NCBI GenBank assembly: GCA_016617855.1
Contig: JAECUM010001735.1
Location: 124,001 to 188,000 of the forward strand
Source: Megalonaias nervosa
Taxonomy: Eukaryota > Mollusca > Bivalvia > Unionida > Unionidae
Length of the DNA stretch: 64,000 bases
Direction of reading: 5' to 3'
The notes beneath the pieces were generated by a model. The model searched no databases. It worked only from the letters and a program-made list of their open reading frames with translations, and was not told the DNA's origin. The stretch's first letter is position 1. The number at the start of each line of letters is the position of its first letter. Positions 23,216 to 33,810 of this stretch are shown here, piece by piece. Both the position numbers and the translations under genes were made by a program.

Positions 23216-23814
23216 TATAACAGTATTTATACAGTTTGCAAAAAGCCTGAGTGATGAACAAAACTTAACCAAGAATATATAACTAACATTTACACATTTA
23301 GCCCCTCATTCCCCTTCCCCGGGGGGGGGGGGTCAGTGCTATGAAACACAACCAAACTGCTGACTAGGACCTAGGAAGAAAGAATGATTGACATTCAGTG
23401 CAGATGTACATATTTATATACTTTGATTTGTGCAGACGCCAATGCCAAAGGTAGTATAATAGCTAAACTCTACTTCAAAGTTGTGACAAAAATTGTTCAT
23501 AGATATTTTATTATATTTATTAATGTATAATGTGTACTTCATTGTGAACAACATAGAACCAGTCATGAAGACCATACAACTCTTGAGCTTTGGCTTGAAC
23601 CTGAGATTCTTGATCAAATACTTTTAGTACATGTAGACTTTACTATGTAACTCAATTTTTGACTGGCTGATGGTAAAAAACTTAATCATGAGTGCTTACA
23701 CTCTCAGTTGAGTGTTTTATTATCTTCAGGCCTGATTTACCATGTGCCAACATGTCTGGGTCAATGCTGTTCCCAAATGGATGCATATTATGAAATAGCA
23801 AACCCCATTCTTAC
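23216..23814. other. FG-gene intron (immediately 3' of the large FG exon)
   Basis: Includes a G10 run near 23,322-23,331. The large FG exon stays open to 23,726 in frame, but those codons lose the FG composition after the GTAAGA donor, so they are taken as intron. Confidence 0.5.
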
Positions 23815-25538
23815 CTGATGTTTTTCCAAACAAAGCAGTTGAATCAGCATTGGACCTCCCCTTGCCAAATAAACCAGCTGAATCAGTTGTTCCCCTTTTG
23901 CCAAACAAGGATCCAGACTGCTTTGCCTTTTTCTCTGGACTTTCCGTTCTTGAAAATAAACTTTTCTGCTGGAAAATGGAAGGTGATGTGGCAAAAGTTG
24001 AACTTGTTTTATCTTGATATGTTGTCACTACTTCCAATCCTGAATTAATCTTGCTTCCTAGTTGACCAGGTCCAAATGAAAAAAGTCCTACATGTGGTAC
24101 TGTGCTTCCAGATGCTGTATTGCTAGAAAATAAACCAGGCTGAGGAGCTGCTGATGTTGACTGACTCAAAGCTGTTTCTGTCTGCTGATCTGCTGTTCCA
24201 AAAGAAGAGTTAATGCCAAACATAGCAGGGCTGGTAGCATTTCCAAGCCCTCTTTGTGATGTGGTTGTCTGCTGATTTGCTGTTCCAAAAGAAGAGTTAC
24301 TGCCAAACATAACAGGGCTGGTAGTATTTCCAAACTCACTTTGTGATGTGGTTGCCTGCTGATTTGCTGTTCCAAAAGTTGAGCCTGTATTTCCAAACCC
24401 ACTTTGTCCCGTTGATTTTGCTATGGTGTTTTGTCCAAAAGGATTTGATGTGCCAAATCCACTTTGTGCTGATGTAGTGCTCAGACCACTTGAGGTTCCA
24501 AATCCACTTTGTGTTGTCACTGGGCTTTGACCAAAAGGACTTGATGTTCCAAACCCACTTTGTGTTGTTGCTGGGATTTGACCAAAAGGGTTTGATGTTC
24601 CAGGCCTGCTTTGTGTTGATGTAGTACTTTGACCAAATGGATGAGATATTCCAAAGCCACTCTGAACTGATGTAGTTTGGCTAAAAGGGCTTGCTGTATT
24701 TTGACCAAATGAACTGGATGTTCCAAATCCACTTTGTGCTGATGCAGTACTTTGATTAAAAACACTTGATGTTCCAAACCCACTTTGTGTTGATGCAGTT
24801 CCAAATCCACTTTGTGCTGAAATGGTTTGACCAAATGGGCTTGACATTCCAAATCCACTTTGTGCTGATGTGGTGCTTTGACTGAATGGATTTGATATTC
24901 CAAATCCACTCTGCACTGACAATGTACTTTGACCAAATGGATTTGATGTTCCAAATCCACTAGAGGTTGATGTCGTGCACTGATCCAATGCAGTGCTAAA
25001 TCCACTATTTGTGGATGTTGTAGATTTGCCAAAAAGACCTGATGTTCCTAATCCAGTTCCAAAGCCACTTGGTGTTGGTGATGTTGTGTTTTGGCCAGGC
25101 ATATTAGACAATCCAAACCCACTTTGAGCTGCTGGACCTTGACTAAATGCAGAGGTTGCAAATCCACTTTGAGTATTGGTCTGACTGAATGGACTCGACG
25201 TTGAGCTAGATGCACCAAACAGACTCTGGGATGATCCCATGCCTAAACCAGTTGATTTCTGCTGACCAAACTGTCCAAAACTACCAGCAGACTGTCCAAA
25301 ATGGCTGCTTGATTGCTGTGTTGACTGATCAAACAAAGCATTAGACTGGGTTGCCATTTGTTGTCCAAAGCCAGATGATTGGCCAAAAGGACTGGACTGT
25401 TGCAAAGAACCAGACTGTTGGCCAAATGTACTGGATTGTCCAAACAGAGAACCACTTTGACTGGAATTAGCAGCCTGCCCAAACATATTCTGTGGTGAAG
25501 TAAGTGAGCTACTAAATGCTGAACCAATGCCCCCAAAA
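23815..25538 (-). CDS. Large FG-repeat exon of a nucleoporin/GANP-like protein
   Basis: A 1,724-nt exon. The acceptor is CCTTTTTGATCTTCCAG and the donor is a canonical GTAAGA. Coding starts at 25,538 with one base of a split codon, then FGGIGSAF. The first Met is residue 18, but FG-type coding clearly precedes it, so this is not the first exon. The 574 complete codons are dominated by G, S, T, Q and F, with FG, PFGQ and SLFG motifs throughout and very few charged residues in the first ~450 residues. The C-terminal ~45 residues turn charged (ESPEKKAKQ) and carry three LFGK copies (SLFGKRG, GLFGKG, ALFGKTS). FG domains are disordered, bind transport receptors and line nuclear pores, or tether mRNA-export factors. 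FG N-terminus followed by GLFGK, acidic and NLS-like exons suggests GANP/MCM3AP of TREX-2. The downstream RRM and SAC3 domains that would prove this are outside the window. NUP98 is less likely because no GLEBS-like segment was seen. Confidence 0.85.
24420..25040 (-). repeat. Coding minisatellite, 51-bp unit, within the FG exon
   Basis: About 10-12 diverged 17-codon units of the form QSGFGTSNPFGQSTTSA. At DNA level, CCAAATCCACTTTGTGCTGA on the plus strand recurs through the block. A second, longer unit of about 87 bp (29 codons, starting SFGTANQQ and containing TTSPVMFG or ATSPAMFG) is repeated at about 24,180-24,400. The array expands the FG domain in frame and is probably length-polymorphic. 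Confidence 0.85.
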
Positions 25539-26050
25539 CTGGAAGATCAAAAAGGACTGGCCATTTTGCTCAGCTGTCACTTTATATGTATCCAGTGCAC
25601 TATATCTTTTGAGGTTCATACGCCTGCTACATGAAGTGCTCTGTGACTGGTCTAAGAATCTCTGATGAAACTTAAACTCTCTAGGATGGCATTTCTTAAC
25701 TGAAAACAGACAAGAGTTTGAATCAATTATCATGACTGCTTGGTTTGATGTTTTACAGCAAAACAACGCAAGTAAGTTATTTATTGCCAAGGCAACTGGA
25801 ATAAAGTCCTGATCTAATGGTAGGATCGAATGAACATAACAAGGCTCATTGTTGCTCCCTATCTTTTGAACTAGAAATGTTCCTAGTGCTTTTCTCAAAG
25901 CCTGGCATTAGAGCAATAAGCCAAATTGTCAATATGTGCCTTATATGATACTAATATTTGGATTTTGTTTTTCATTCATTTGATACTGAGTTTGCAAATA
26001 TTGTAATTTATGGAAAAATTGTAAAGTTAAGGAGCTATTGGCCATGGAGG
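25539..26050. other. Intron 5' of the large FG exon
   Basis: The minus strand has an open frame to 25,898, but it is in a different frame from the FG exon and lacks FG composition. A short plausible acceptor sits between them. No upstream FG-gene exon was recognised. Because the large exon begins with one base of a codon, the missing upstream exon must end with two bases of one. Confidence 0.5.
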
Positions 26051-26182
26051 TTCCTGCCTTCACAAGAATGTGATGGTCACTATTTTTCCTTCACAAGAAT
26101 GTCATGGTAACTATTTTTCTTTCACAAGAATGTCATGGTAACTATTTTTCCTATGCAAGAATGTCATGGTAACTATTCTTGT
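26051..26182 (+). repeat. 31-bp tandem repeat, ~4 copies
   Basis: Unit approximately CTTCACAAGAATGTCATGG + TAACTATTTTTC. Copies start near 26,061, 26,092, 26,123 and 26,154, with few mismatches. Confidence 0.9.
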
Positions 26183-26394
26183 TAAGGTATGATAACTGGA
26201 AAATGTATATTATTAATGGAAAATGACCATGCTCCCTTTCTAGTCTAAGTAAACATCGCCAAAATGTTTTTCCGGCTACTCAGTTATGAAAAAACAGGAA
26301 GTTCTATTACTGCTTGCCAGATCTGGTTATAACATCAAACACAATTAATACGATATAAAGGCAGTGTATTGATAACACATATGGGGGAAGGGCA

Positions 26395-26735
26395 GGTGTA
26401 AAACAAATTTTAATGATGTAATACTTACTTGTTGCTATTGTGTAGCTTACTCTTTCCAGAATGGAAATTAACCCCATCCACATAATGAGAATTCATACTC
26501 ACAAAGCTAACTTCCAGAAACTCCTAAAAATCAACCATGCATAACTGGCCCATGCGCAGTCATCTTCATCTGAATTCTTCCAAGAATACTGACTACAATA
26601 GGGTCATCAGTGTATGGTGGAAAACAAAATCTGGCAATAACTGGTAAGTTTTACATCATTAAAACAAGTTTTTCCCCCAAGAAACTACATTTTAATATAA
26701 GCAATACATTATCTGTTGCTATTGTGTAGTTAAAT
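26395..26735. repeat. Inverted and direct short repeats next to the DIRS remnant
   Basis: TAAAACAAATTTTAATGATG (26,399) is matched in inverted form by CATCATTAAAACAAGTTTTT (26,654). TTGTTGCTATTGTGTAG occurs at about 26,430, and CTGTTGCTATTGTGTAG at about 26,713, in direct orientation. These may be terminal and internal repeats of the adjacent DIRS-like element, whose family has split or inverted termini. Confidence 0.55.
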
Positions 26736-28430
26736 TTCCCAGTTCAATTGGAGGCTTCTGAGCCCAAAACTGGTAAAAGAAAAACAAAACTAGGAAATAC
26801 TTTTACAGCAGAAGTGTCTGCTCATGTAAGATAGTATCTGACTGGGCCACTTCTTGTGCAATGACTGAATAAGCTAAAAAGGCCCATGAGGTAGCAATGG
26901 CTCAAACCTCATGGGCTTTAATCTTATAAATAAAAGGTTACTCTCTGTATGGGACTGGTAAAACTCTCTTGATTGTTGTGATAATCCACCTTAATTTAGA
27001 AGAAACAAAAATATCAGCTGAGACTTTACAGGAATGGAAAGATGATTCCTAACCTATTCTTCTTCCTTCGGAAGCTGCCAACAGAAATGTAAAACTTTAC
27101 TGAGCATAAAAGTCTAGCTTGATCATTCCTAACACAGACACAATTTGTATAGGGGGTGGAGGAACAAAAGTGGCTTTTTACTTAGAAAAGTTGGTTGGTA
27201 AATGAGATAGTCTGACTCATAAGTGCCACTTATGAACTCCAAACTGATGACTGGGTGTTTTGAAAACTTTATTACATTGGAAATGGCTGACTTGTAGCCC
27301 TTGTTGGTAGAAACAGAGCATTGTCTTTCTTCAAAATAAGAAGAAATTTAGCCACAGCATTCACAGAGGGACAGCTAGGATTAACATGTTTCCTACTGCA
27401 CCAACTGCAAAAGATTCTCCACTTGGCACCAGAGACCTTGCATTGATACACTTGGTAACTTTGTTTGAAAACTTGTCCTGGTGGATAGACTGCTTGAGAT
27501 GAGCCAGGCGTGAAGGTGGAGAATCTGCAGATTGTTGTGGGAAGAGACAGCCCCTGTGCTGTGACACTCCTATGGGACAATGTCCTGAGCTGATCTACCA
27601 GTGGGTCAAGAAGACCACTGAACCACAATCTTTGAGATTACAGAGAGGCTATCAAATTAAGTTGAGCAATGGAGGTCCTTCTTATCTGAAGTGCTTGTGA
27701 GATCATCTTAAAGGGCAGGAAGGCATAATGAACAGATGATCCCACTTCACGTTGAAAGCATCCACTTCTCAGCATCTGCCAAGGCCCCCCCCCCCAATCC
27801 AAATTAAGAACCCACTATGGATGGGTGCTGAGGCCATTCTGTGAGGAGGTCCTTGCCTCTCCTGGACAGACTGTGCACCAAAATATTCTTTTTGCCAGAA
27901 ATGTACTGAAATTAGAAGGTAATCCCTTCTGAGTTTGCCCAACAAAGGTAGTTCCAAAGCTCCACACAGAAGGAAGGAGCTTATTTGCCTCCTTAGTGGA
28001 GGTATGCTACCAATGACATGATGCTGGTGGAGATTATTACACAACAACTTCTTATTCTGTCAATGCATCCATGTAGGGTGAAAAACAGTGACCTCATTTC
28101 CAAATTGCTGATGTGGAGGGCAGCTTCTTGGACTAGGGCTGCATGGCTTTGAAGAACATCAATGAAAGACCCTGGGGGCAGTCAGGTTTACCCTACTTCA
28201 TGGTTGCTGTTGAAAGACCAGGAGCAGATGCAGAAATCAGTGTTGCTGATCCCACAGATCCCATGAAGCCATAATAGGAATGAACTCTGCCTCCTGGGAA
28301 GCAATCAACAGGATGCTTTTTAATAAGTTACACTGAAGTGTTCTGAGCACTGAGCAACATCCCTGTAGGGGTGCAGAAGCGTTCTAAGCAACATCCCTGT
28401 CAGGATCTGCAGAAAATGTCAAGGTCATAG
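26736..28430 (-). pseudogene. Decayed DIRS-type retroelement: RNase H and tyrosine recombinase
   Basis: On the minus strand, broken frames show an RNase H region first. VAYLH.GGK.APSFCVELWN is followed by ISGKKNILVHSLSRRGK and LTEWPQHPSIV (about 28,030-27,790), the family's SYINRQGG...LADSLSR...TEWSLHP order. A tyrosine-recombinase core-binding segment follows: WRIFCSWCSRKHVNPSCPSV, then VAKFLLIL and KGYKSAISNVIKF (about 27,450-27,265). Near 26,900 comes IKAHEV-stop-AIATSWAFL, which matches the conserved HEVRA.A.SWA block holding the catalytic His and Arg. The Arg codon reads TGA. RT sequence further 5' is only weakly visible (to about 28,430). DIRS elements replicate by reverse transcription and integrate with the recombinase; this copy is dead. 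Confidence 0.8.
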
Positions 28431-30559
28431 CATGCTAAGATGTTTTGGACACTGCTTCAAAAAAGCCCTAAAGCAAAGCCGGAAACGTGCACTTTCCACA
28501 AATTTTGCAATGATCGATCACTAAAATGACCCTGTTGCTAATTAATCAGAGGAATCACATGGTGAAATGAATGAGTCTGCATGCATTAATTACATCATGT
28601 GAAAGTGGCATTAAGCACAATGTCTCAGTATTGCCATTAGACTCAAATAATGACAGAACTGACATCAGATGACATAAAAATCAAACTGAATTTGTTTTGA
28701 ATTTAAGTTCCAATCCTTGCGCAACATAAAATAAATGACTCAAAAGCAAAATTTTCTATCTTATTTTTATCTAGAGCAAAATCTTTCAAATTCAAGGGCA
28801 TTCAATGACCTTGGTGAAAAACCAATGACTTTCAATGCCTTGAAATGAGGTGTTAGTTTCTCAATTACTTTCAGTGACCCTTAATGATTGTAAGAATCAT
28901 GTTAATTCTGAGTATTGGTGATGAAGCAAAACAGTATTATGATAATAATAAAAAGGAATACTATCTCTCACCAACTTGAATAATGCAAAAAGGGTTTGCA
29001 TACCACTAAATGCACAAATGACTAAGGACACTGGTGTGATACTTCAAGTTAAAATTCAGCATGAAACATACTAAAAGGAAAATCAATTTCCTGATGTACT
29101 AAGTAGAATTAATAAAAGGGAGGTCACAAAACAATCTGAAGTCTGAAAAAAAAAAACCCCAAAAAACAAACACTACCATATATACTCACTTCTAAGTCTA
29201 CCTTTGTTTTGACTGAAAATTCAACTCCAGCAGAGTAGGGGTCATCTTAAATGCGCCACATACAAAAAAATCTTGGGGTAATGTTGGAAATTTGATGTTT
29301 GCAGTATACTGTCAATTCAAATATCTTTATGTTATTATGCCACTTTTTCCATTCACAAATGCATATATGGTATGCAATGTGTTTATCCATTTCATGATGG
29401 TATTAGATATACAATACTTGTATCTACAGTTATTTGAAGTTTAATAATCTGAAAATAACATTACCAGTAAATTAAATACTACACATCGTAAAGTGATATC
29501 CATCAAAGTTGTTTACTGTGGGTGTTTACTAGCAAAAATACTGCTTCCCTTTTCATGCAAGTCCAAACAACCTGTATATGTATTAATAAATGAGTTTTGC
29601 TGTATAAACACTTTGTGTGATGTGACAGAAGTTTTTTAATTTAATTTGTATATTCTCTTTTCATCTCTTAGATTTAATTTAATTTAATTCCTAAGTGACA
29701 TTTTCTAAGTTTTCTGCCAGTGCACATGGCCTGACAAGTCTTGGCATGTAAAGGCTGCTCTTTGTTTTCATGTTGATAAAACTTTCGATCGTGCTGCAAA
29801 TTTAAAACTTGTTCAGTGCCAAGGAGAGTTTTACAACTTCCTGTGCTTGTATGACCTTAATCCTGTGGCTTGTAAAGGCAGTGTCCCCTTTGTTTTCCCA
29901 TGTGACAACCCTTTGATCAACTGTGAGCTTGATACTTGCTCAGTGTCAAGTAACAGAGGGTGTTTATTTTATCTTGCCCTACAACTGACACATGTTCAGT
30001 TGCAGTCTTTAACAGATTTAACTGACTGTATGATCCAAGTGTTCCTTACACAGCCCAACCTAAGTCTGTACATAAGCACACATAGTGAAGCTGAAGAAAC
30101 AGAGTCAAATGATATTTATGATGTCCAGATGACAATTTACAATGGCTATGCGATTTAGGATTTCAGAGCTTTATTGAGACAATGAGGATGAATATTTTGA
30201 CTTTGTACCAGATGAAATCAAATAGCTACATTTACACGATACCAAGAATCACAAATTGGGGACTTAACATCCATTTGTAAGCAGTATCAAATTAACATAT
30301 TGTGAATTGGGTCATTCTGAACTAGAATTTCTATACCGGTATCTGACCTATAACTGAATTTATTGATTTATCATATAAATGGACTTAAAATGTCAAGCAA
30401 TACACAATAGAGCTCATGTGTATTTTTGGAACCCACTGCATCATGGTGGTGGACTTAATCCCTCCACTTTTACTCTGCAGCAGAAAAATAATTATAAACC
30501 ACCACTACACCTCAGCCAGCATGCTGATGGCATCTCCACCATGGAACAGCTTATCAGCA
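28431..30559. other. Intergenic/5' region with diverged repeats
   Basis: 28,785-28,870 resembles the repeat at 17,215-17,350. 29,725-29,835 and 29,865-29,975 are two diverged direct copies sharing GCATGTAAAGGCTGC/GCTTGTAAAGGCAGT, TTTGTTTTC, and TTGTTCAGTGCCAAG/TTGCTCAGTGTCAAG. 29,172 (CCATATATACTCACTTCTAA) resembles pogo-type TIR ends. No exon recognised. Confidence 0.45.
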
Positions 30560-31210
30560 TTATCGACATTTAAAAAGCCAATCAATGAAGATCACCATGG
30601 AAAGACTGACACATCATGAGTGATTAACAATCAAATACCACTTCACCAATCAGTGATTTTTATTTCAATCATATATAGGACAACAGAAATTAATTTTAAA
30701 AATCTTGTGTATTTAGTACATTTAGACAATTTATGCGCCAACTTGATAACAGGCCCACCTTGTTAATCCTCTACTGAACAGTGTAAATTTATCCTACTGT
30801 TTAAACATGAAACGCAATCCTCTGAGGGATGGACAATTAAATTCCAGATAGCAGCAGCTTCTGTTTCAATACAAACAATAAAAAAGAAAACACTCAATTT
30901 AAACTTAAATGCAAAGCACGTGTTTAGTCCTTAAGCGGTAATGGCCCTTTGACAAGATTGAATATACATGTACACAACTACCAACTAGTTCAATTCTGAA
31001 TGCACGTGTAGGGGACTGGCCATTTAATTTTATCGGGCTAAATTATTATTTCCAACTGGTATATTTTATTATTTCATTTATCATATGATAAGCTTGTTTC
31101 AAGTAAAACAAGGAATGGCAAAGTGTCAATTTTCATACCACAAATCAGAATCAGACAATAGTTTTCAAGCATTTACCCCCCCCCCTTTAGAAACTTAAAT
31201 GGTCTTCATA
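30560..31210 (+). repeat. ~0.65-kb repeat unit, copy 1 of 3
   Basis: Shares ordered blocks with copy 2 (31,365-31,960) and with the inverted copy 3 (33,240-33,810). Blocks include GACTGGCCATTTAATTT, TTTTATTATTTCAT, GAATATACATGTACACA, TGTTTAGTCCTT, TTTAAACATGAAA.GCAATCCTCTGA, and CTTTAGAAACTTAAATGGTCT. Non-coding; the family is unknown to me. Confidence 0.65.
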
Positions 31211-31364
31211 ATAAAGTCTTGGCTGCAGCTGATGTTCCACAAAAATCAATGCAATGTTAGTACCAGAAAAAGATGTCAATTTCAGCTTGGGAAAGGTGCA
31301 TTTCTATCACGACTTGGCCCATTGCACTTTATAGATGTAGCTCAAATTACGGTCCAGCCATTAA

Positions 31365-31960
31365 CAGTGATTGACATCTGAACAGTCGATGAAGGATGAC
31401 CATCCACGGAAAAGACCAAAATGTCATGCATGATTTACAATCAGATACCATTTCAAGAATTGAGAGATCTTAATTTCTATTAAAAAAAACAAAAGAAAAA
31501 GTTTTGTCTATTCTGTAAATTTAGAGAAGGTTGATCGACTTATTTTGCAATGTTTACACTTTTACTTTATTCAAAGAAATCTGAACATACACACTGACTT
31601 GATGAAAGGCACATCGTATTGATCTTCACCATTTTGATCTTCTCTTGTAAATTTAGCCAACTGTTTATGAAAAATAGCCCTCCAAAGTTTAGACAATTAC
31701 ATTCCAGTTTACAGCCACTTTTGTTTAAAAAAAAAACACAAACAAATTCTGAGTTTACGAATCACATAAAGACCAATCACAAGGCTGAATATTGTTCAAT
31801 TGTGACTACATGTGTACTGCAAGGGACTGGCCATTTAATTTATGGGGCAAATTGTTCTTTCCCACAGAGATATTTTTTATTATTTCATTCATCACAAGAT
31901 AAATTTATTTCAAATAAGAAAAGGAATGGTATAGTATCCTTTTTATAAGACAAATCTCAA
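31365..31960 (+). repeat. ~0.6-kb repeat unit, copy 2 of 3 (tandem to copy 1)
   Basis: Carries GGGACTGGCCATTTAATTTA, TTTTTTATTATTTCATTCAT, and an upstream GATTTACAATCAGATACCA, which corresponds to GATTAACAATCAAATACCA of copy 1. Period relative to copy 1 is about 800 bp. Confidence 0.65.
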
Positions 31961-32648
31961 GTTTAAATCACACCTCTATAAGTCTGTGATTGGACGTCAG
32001 AAGAAATAGCACAAAATATTACTGAGAATTCTACAGGGCTAGATCAGGACCCCTACCCCACACCCTAAAAAATAAAAACGAACACACACACACACAACAT
32101 ACAGTCAACTGTCACTTGAAATTTTACTATCGTCTTATTCCTGTGCACATTAATTGGGTATTATCCACACTTTGAGTAAATATACACACAGACCTTTGCT
32201 TTGGTGCCCTTTCAAGGAAAGTTGGGGCCCTTTTGAAATTTTGGAAACACCCTCCCCCAACACTTGATCTGATCCGGCTGAGATCATCCATGGGGTAACT
32301 ATCAGAACTTGTGCAATGTTATTTCACATCAAATATGAATGTGATTTTTTAAAAAATTGTTTGACATCTATCATTTGTTATCATTCTTTTCAATGCAGAG
32401 CGCGATAATATTGAATTTCATATGATACTTAGAGTATACTGCACAAACTGCAACAAAAATTGGGAAATAAATGCATCTGCACATTCTGATAACATAATAT
32501 TGAGAGATTTAAAAAAAATAAGATTCACTGCACCAAATGTACTTGAAATAGGTCCATTAGCACTGTCTGTCATGATAAAAATTTTGTTTCTACATTTGAG
32601 AACAAATAATAGGACACATGTGGATACAACCAGCAGTGTGCATGTGTA
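31961..32648. other. Intergenic sequence between repeat copy 2 and the SINE
   Basis: Contains a C-rich patch near 32,050 and a run of ACs near 32,080. The text GCCCTTTCAAGGAAAGTTGG near 32,207 looks like a generic dispersed repeat. No gene recognised. Confidence 0.4.
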
Positions 32649-32953
32649 ATTTGGATTTTTAACGTAGCTTTAACAATTTTTCAGTCATATCGTTACAATG
32701 TCTGCAGTGTGGCAGTTTACAGTGATGTCTAGCACTGGAGCATCATGCCGCAGACATGTAGCATCATGTCCAACCCAGTCACATTATCCTGACACCAGGC
32801 TGACCAGTCCTAACACTAACCTTTTCATGCAACACCTAATGAGGCAGCTGTTAGTACCATATTTATGTCTTTGGTATGACTCGGCCATGGTTCGAACCCG
32901 TGACCTCCCACATCTGAGACAGACACTCTAACCACTAGGCTACTGGAGCGGTC
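32649..32953 (-). mobile_element. tRNA-derived SINE (family 1, copy in minus orientation)
   Basis: On the minus strand it starts GACCGCTCCAGTAGCCTAGT (A-box region). It has the B box GGTTCGAACC about 45 bp later, then a body that includes GTTAGTGTTAGGACTGGTCA, CAGGATAATGTGACTGG and CATGATGC, and ends in CAATTTTTAAAGCTACGT-like sequence. It aligns along its whole length with 44,686-45,000 and 51,656-51,965, which defines the family inside this window. Confidence 0.85.
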
Positions 32954-33239
32954 TACAACCAGCAGAATGTCTTAAATTTGTTGAACAATTAAGATTTGAC
33001 ATTTTCCACACCATTATTCATTTCAACAATATGCTGAAGTCAGATTAATTAAAAACAAGTAATAAACTTCTGCTGTTAACCATAATTTGAGCTGTAAACT
33101 ACAATACCAATGAGTCAAATGGCTTAGTGTTAGCAACACACCTTTCTCACGCTGAAACTGACATTGTCTTCTGATGCTAATTTTATAACAGTGTTTACAA
33201 TGGTCATTATATTTCTGTAGAACATACGCTTAAGCTAAT

Positions 33240-33810
33240 TCTTTATTAGGGAGAGACCATTTAAGTTTCTAAAGGATTATATTGTCCGAAATAACTGTAC
33301 CTTGTGATGAATAAAAGAATAAAAAAATGGCCCAGTCGGAAAGAACAATAAATTAAATGACCAGCCTCTTACACTATAACTGCAGTTAGAACTGAGCTAA
33401 AGTTTGTAGCTGTGTACATGTATATTCAGCCTTGTGACTGGGTCATTACTTTTCAAGGACTAAACATGTGGTTCACATTTAAGTATAAATTCATTTTTCT
33501 TTACACAGAACCAGCTGTCATCAGGAGTTTAAATGTACATACTTCAGAGGATTACTTTTCATGTTTAAATGTTAGCATAGCTTTGCCTTATTCAGGAGAG
33601 ATCAGCAATGTCTCGTCAACTTAGTGTGTTAGTTTTTTAAGATTTCTTTGAAGAAAATAAAAGCGTAAACTTGTTCCAAAAGGTGTTAATCAGCCTTTAG
33701 TAAATGAAAATAGTACAGCAGTATTAGTACAGTTTTCGAGGCATTGCAACTATGTTAATATTATCTGAACTTTGATTTGGCATTATACCACTTACATAGT
33801 CTTCATTAGA
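33240..33810 (-). repeat. ~0.6-kb repeat unit, copy 3 of 3 (inverted)
   Basis: The reverse complement reads, in the same order as copies 1 and 2: GTAATCCTCTGAAG, CATGTTTAGTCCTTG, TGAATATACATGTACACAGC, AGCTCAGTTCTAAC, GGCTGGTCATTTAATTT, CCTTTAGAAACTTAAATGGT. Together with copies 1 and 2 it forms a long imperfect inverted repeat around a spacer containing the SINE. Confidence 0.65.

Noticed and set aside
22939..23272. His-Thr-rich ORFs across the GT microsatellite
   Set aside because: Produced by (GT)n in two frames; not protein-coding.
23726..23814. In-frame extension of the FG ORF to a stop at 23,726
   Set aside because: Composition changes at a canonical GTAAGA donor, and the exon at 18,916-19,001 continues the frame; the extension is intronic.
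24517..25032. 171-codon ORF on the minus strand in another frame of the FG exon
   Set aside because: It is kept open by the 51-bp repeat period; the FG frame is clearly the real one.
23815..25538. Identification as NUP98
   Set aside because: GLFG-type motifs occur but no GLEBS-like segment was seen, and the following exons (GLFGK, acidic, NLS-like) do not fit NUP98; not fully excluded.
25512..25898. 128-codon ORF overlapping the 5' end of the FG exon
   Set aside because: Different frame, no FG composition, and an acceptor site separates it from the FG coding; no family recognised.
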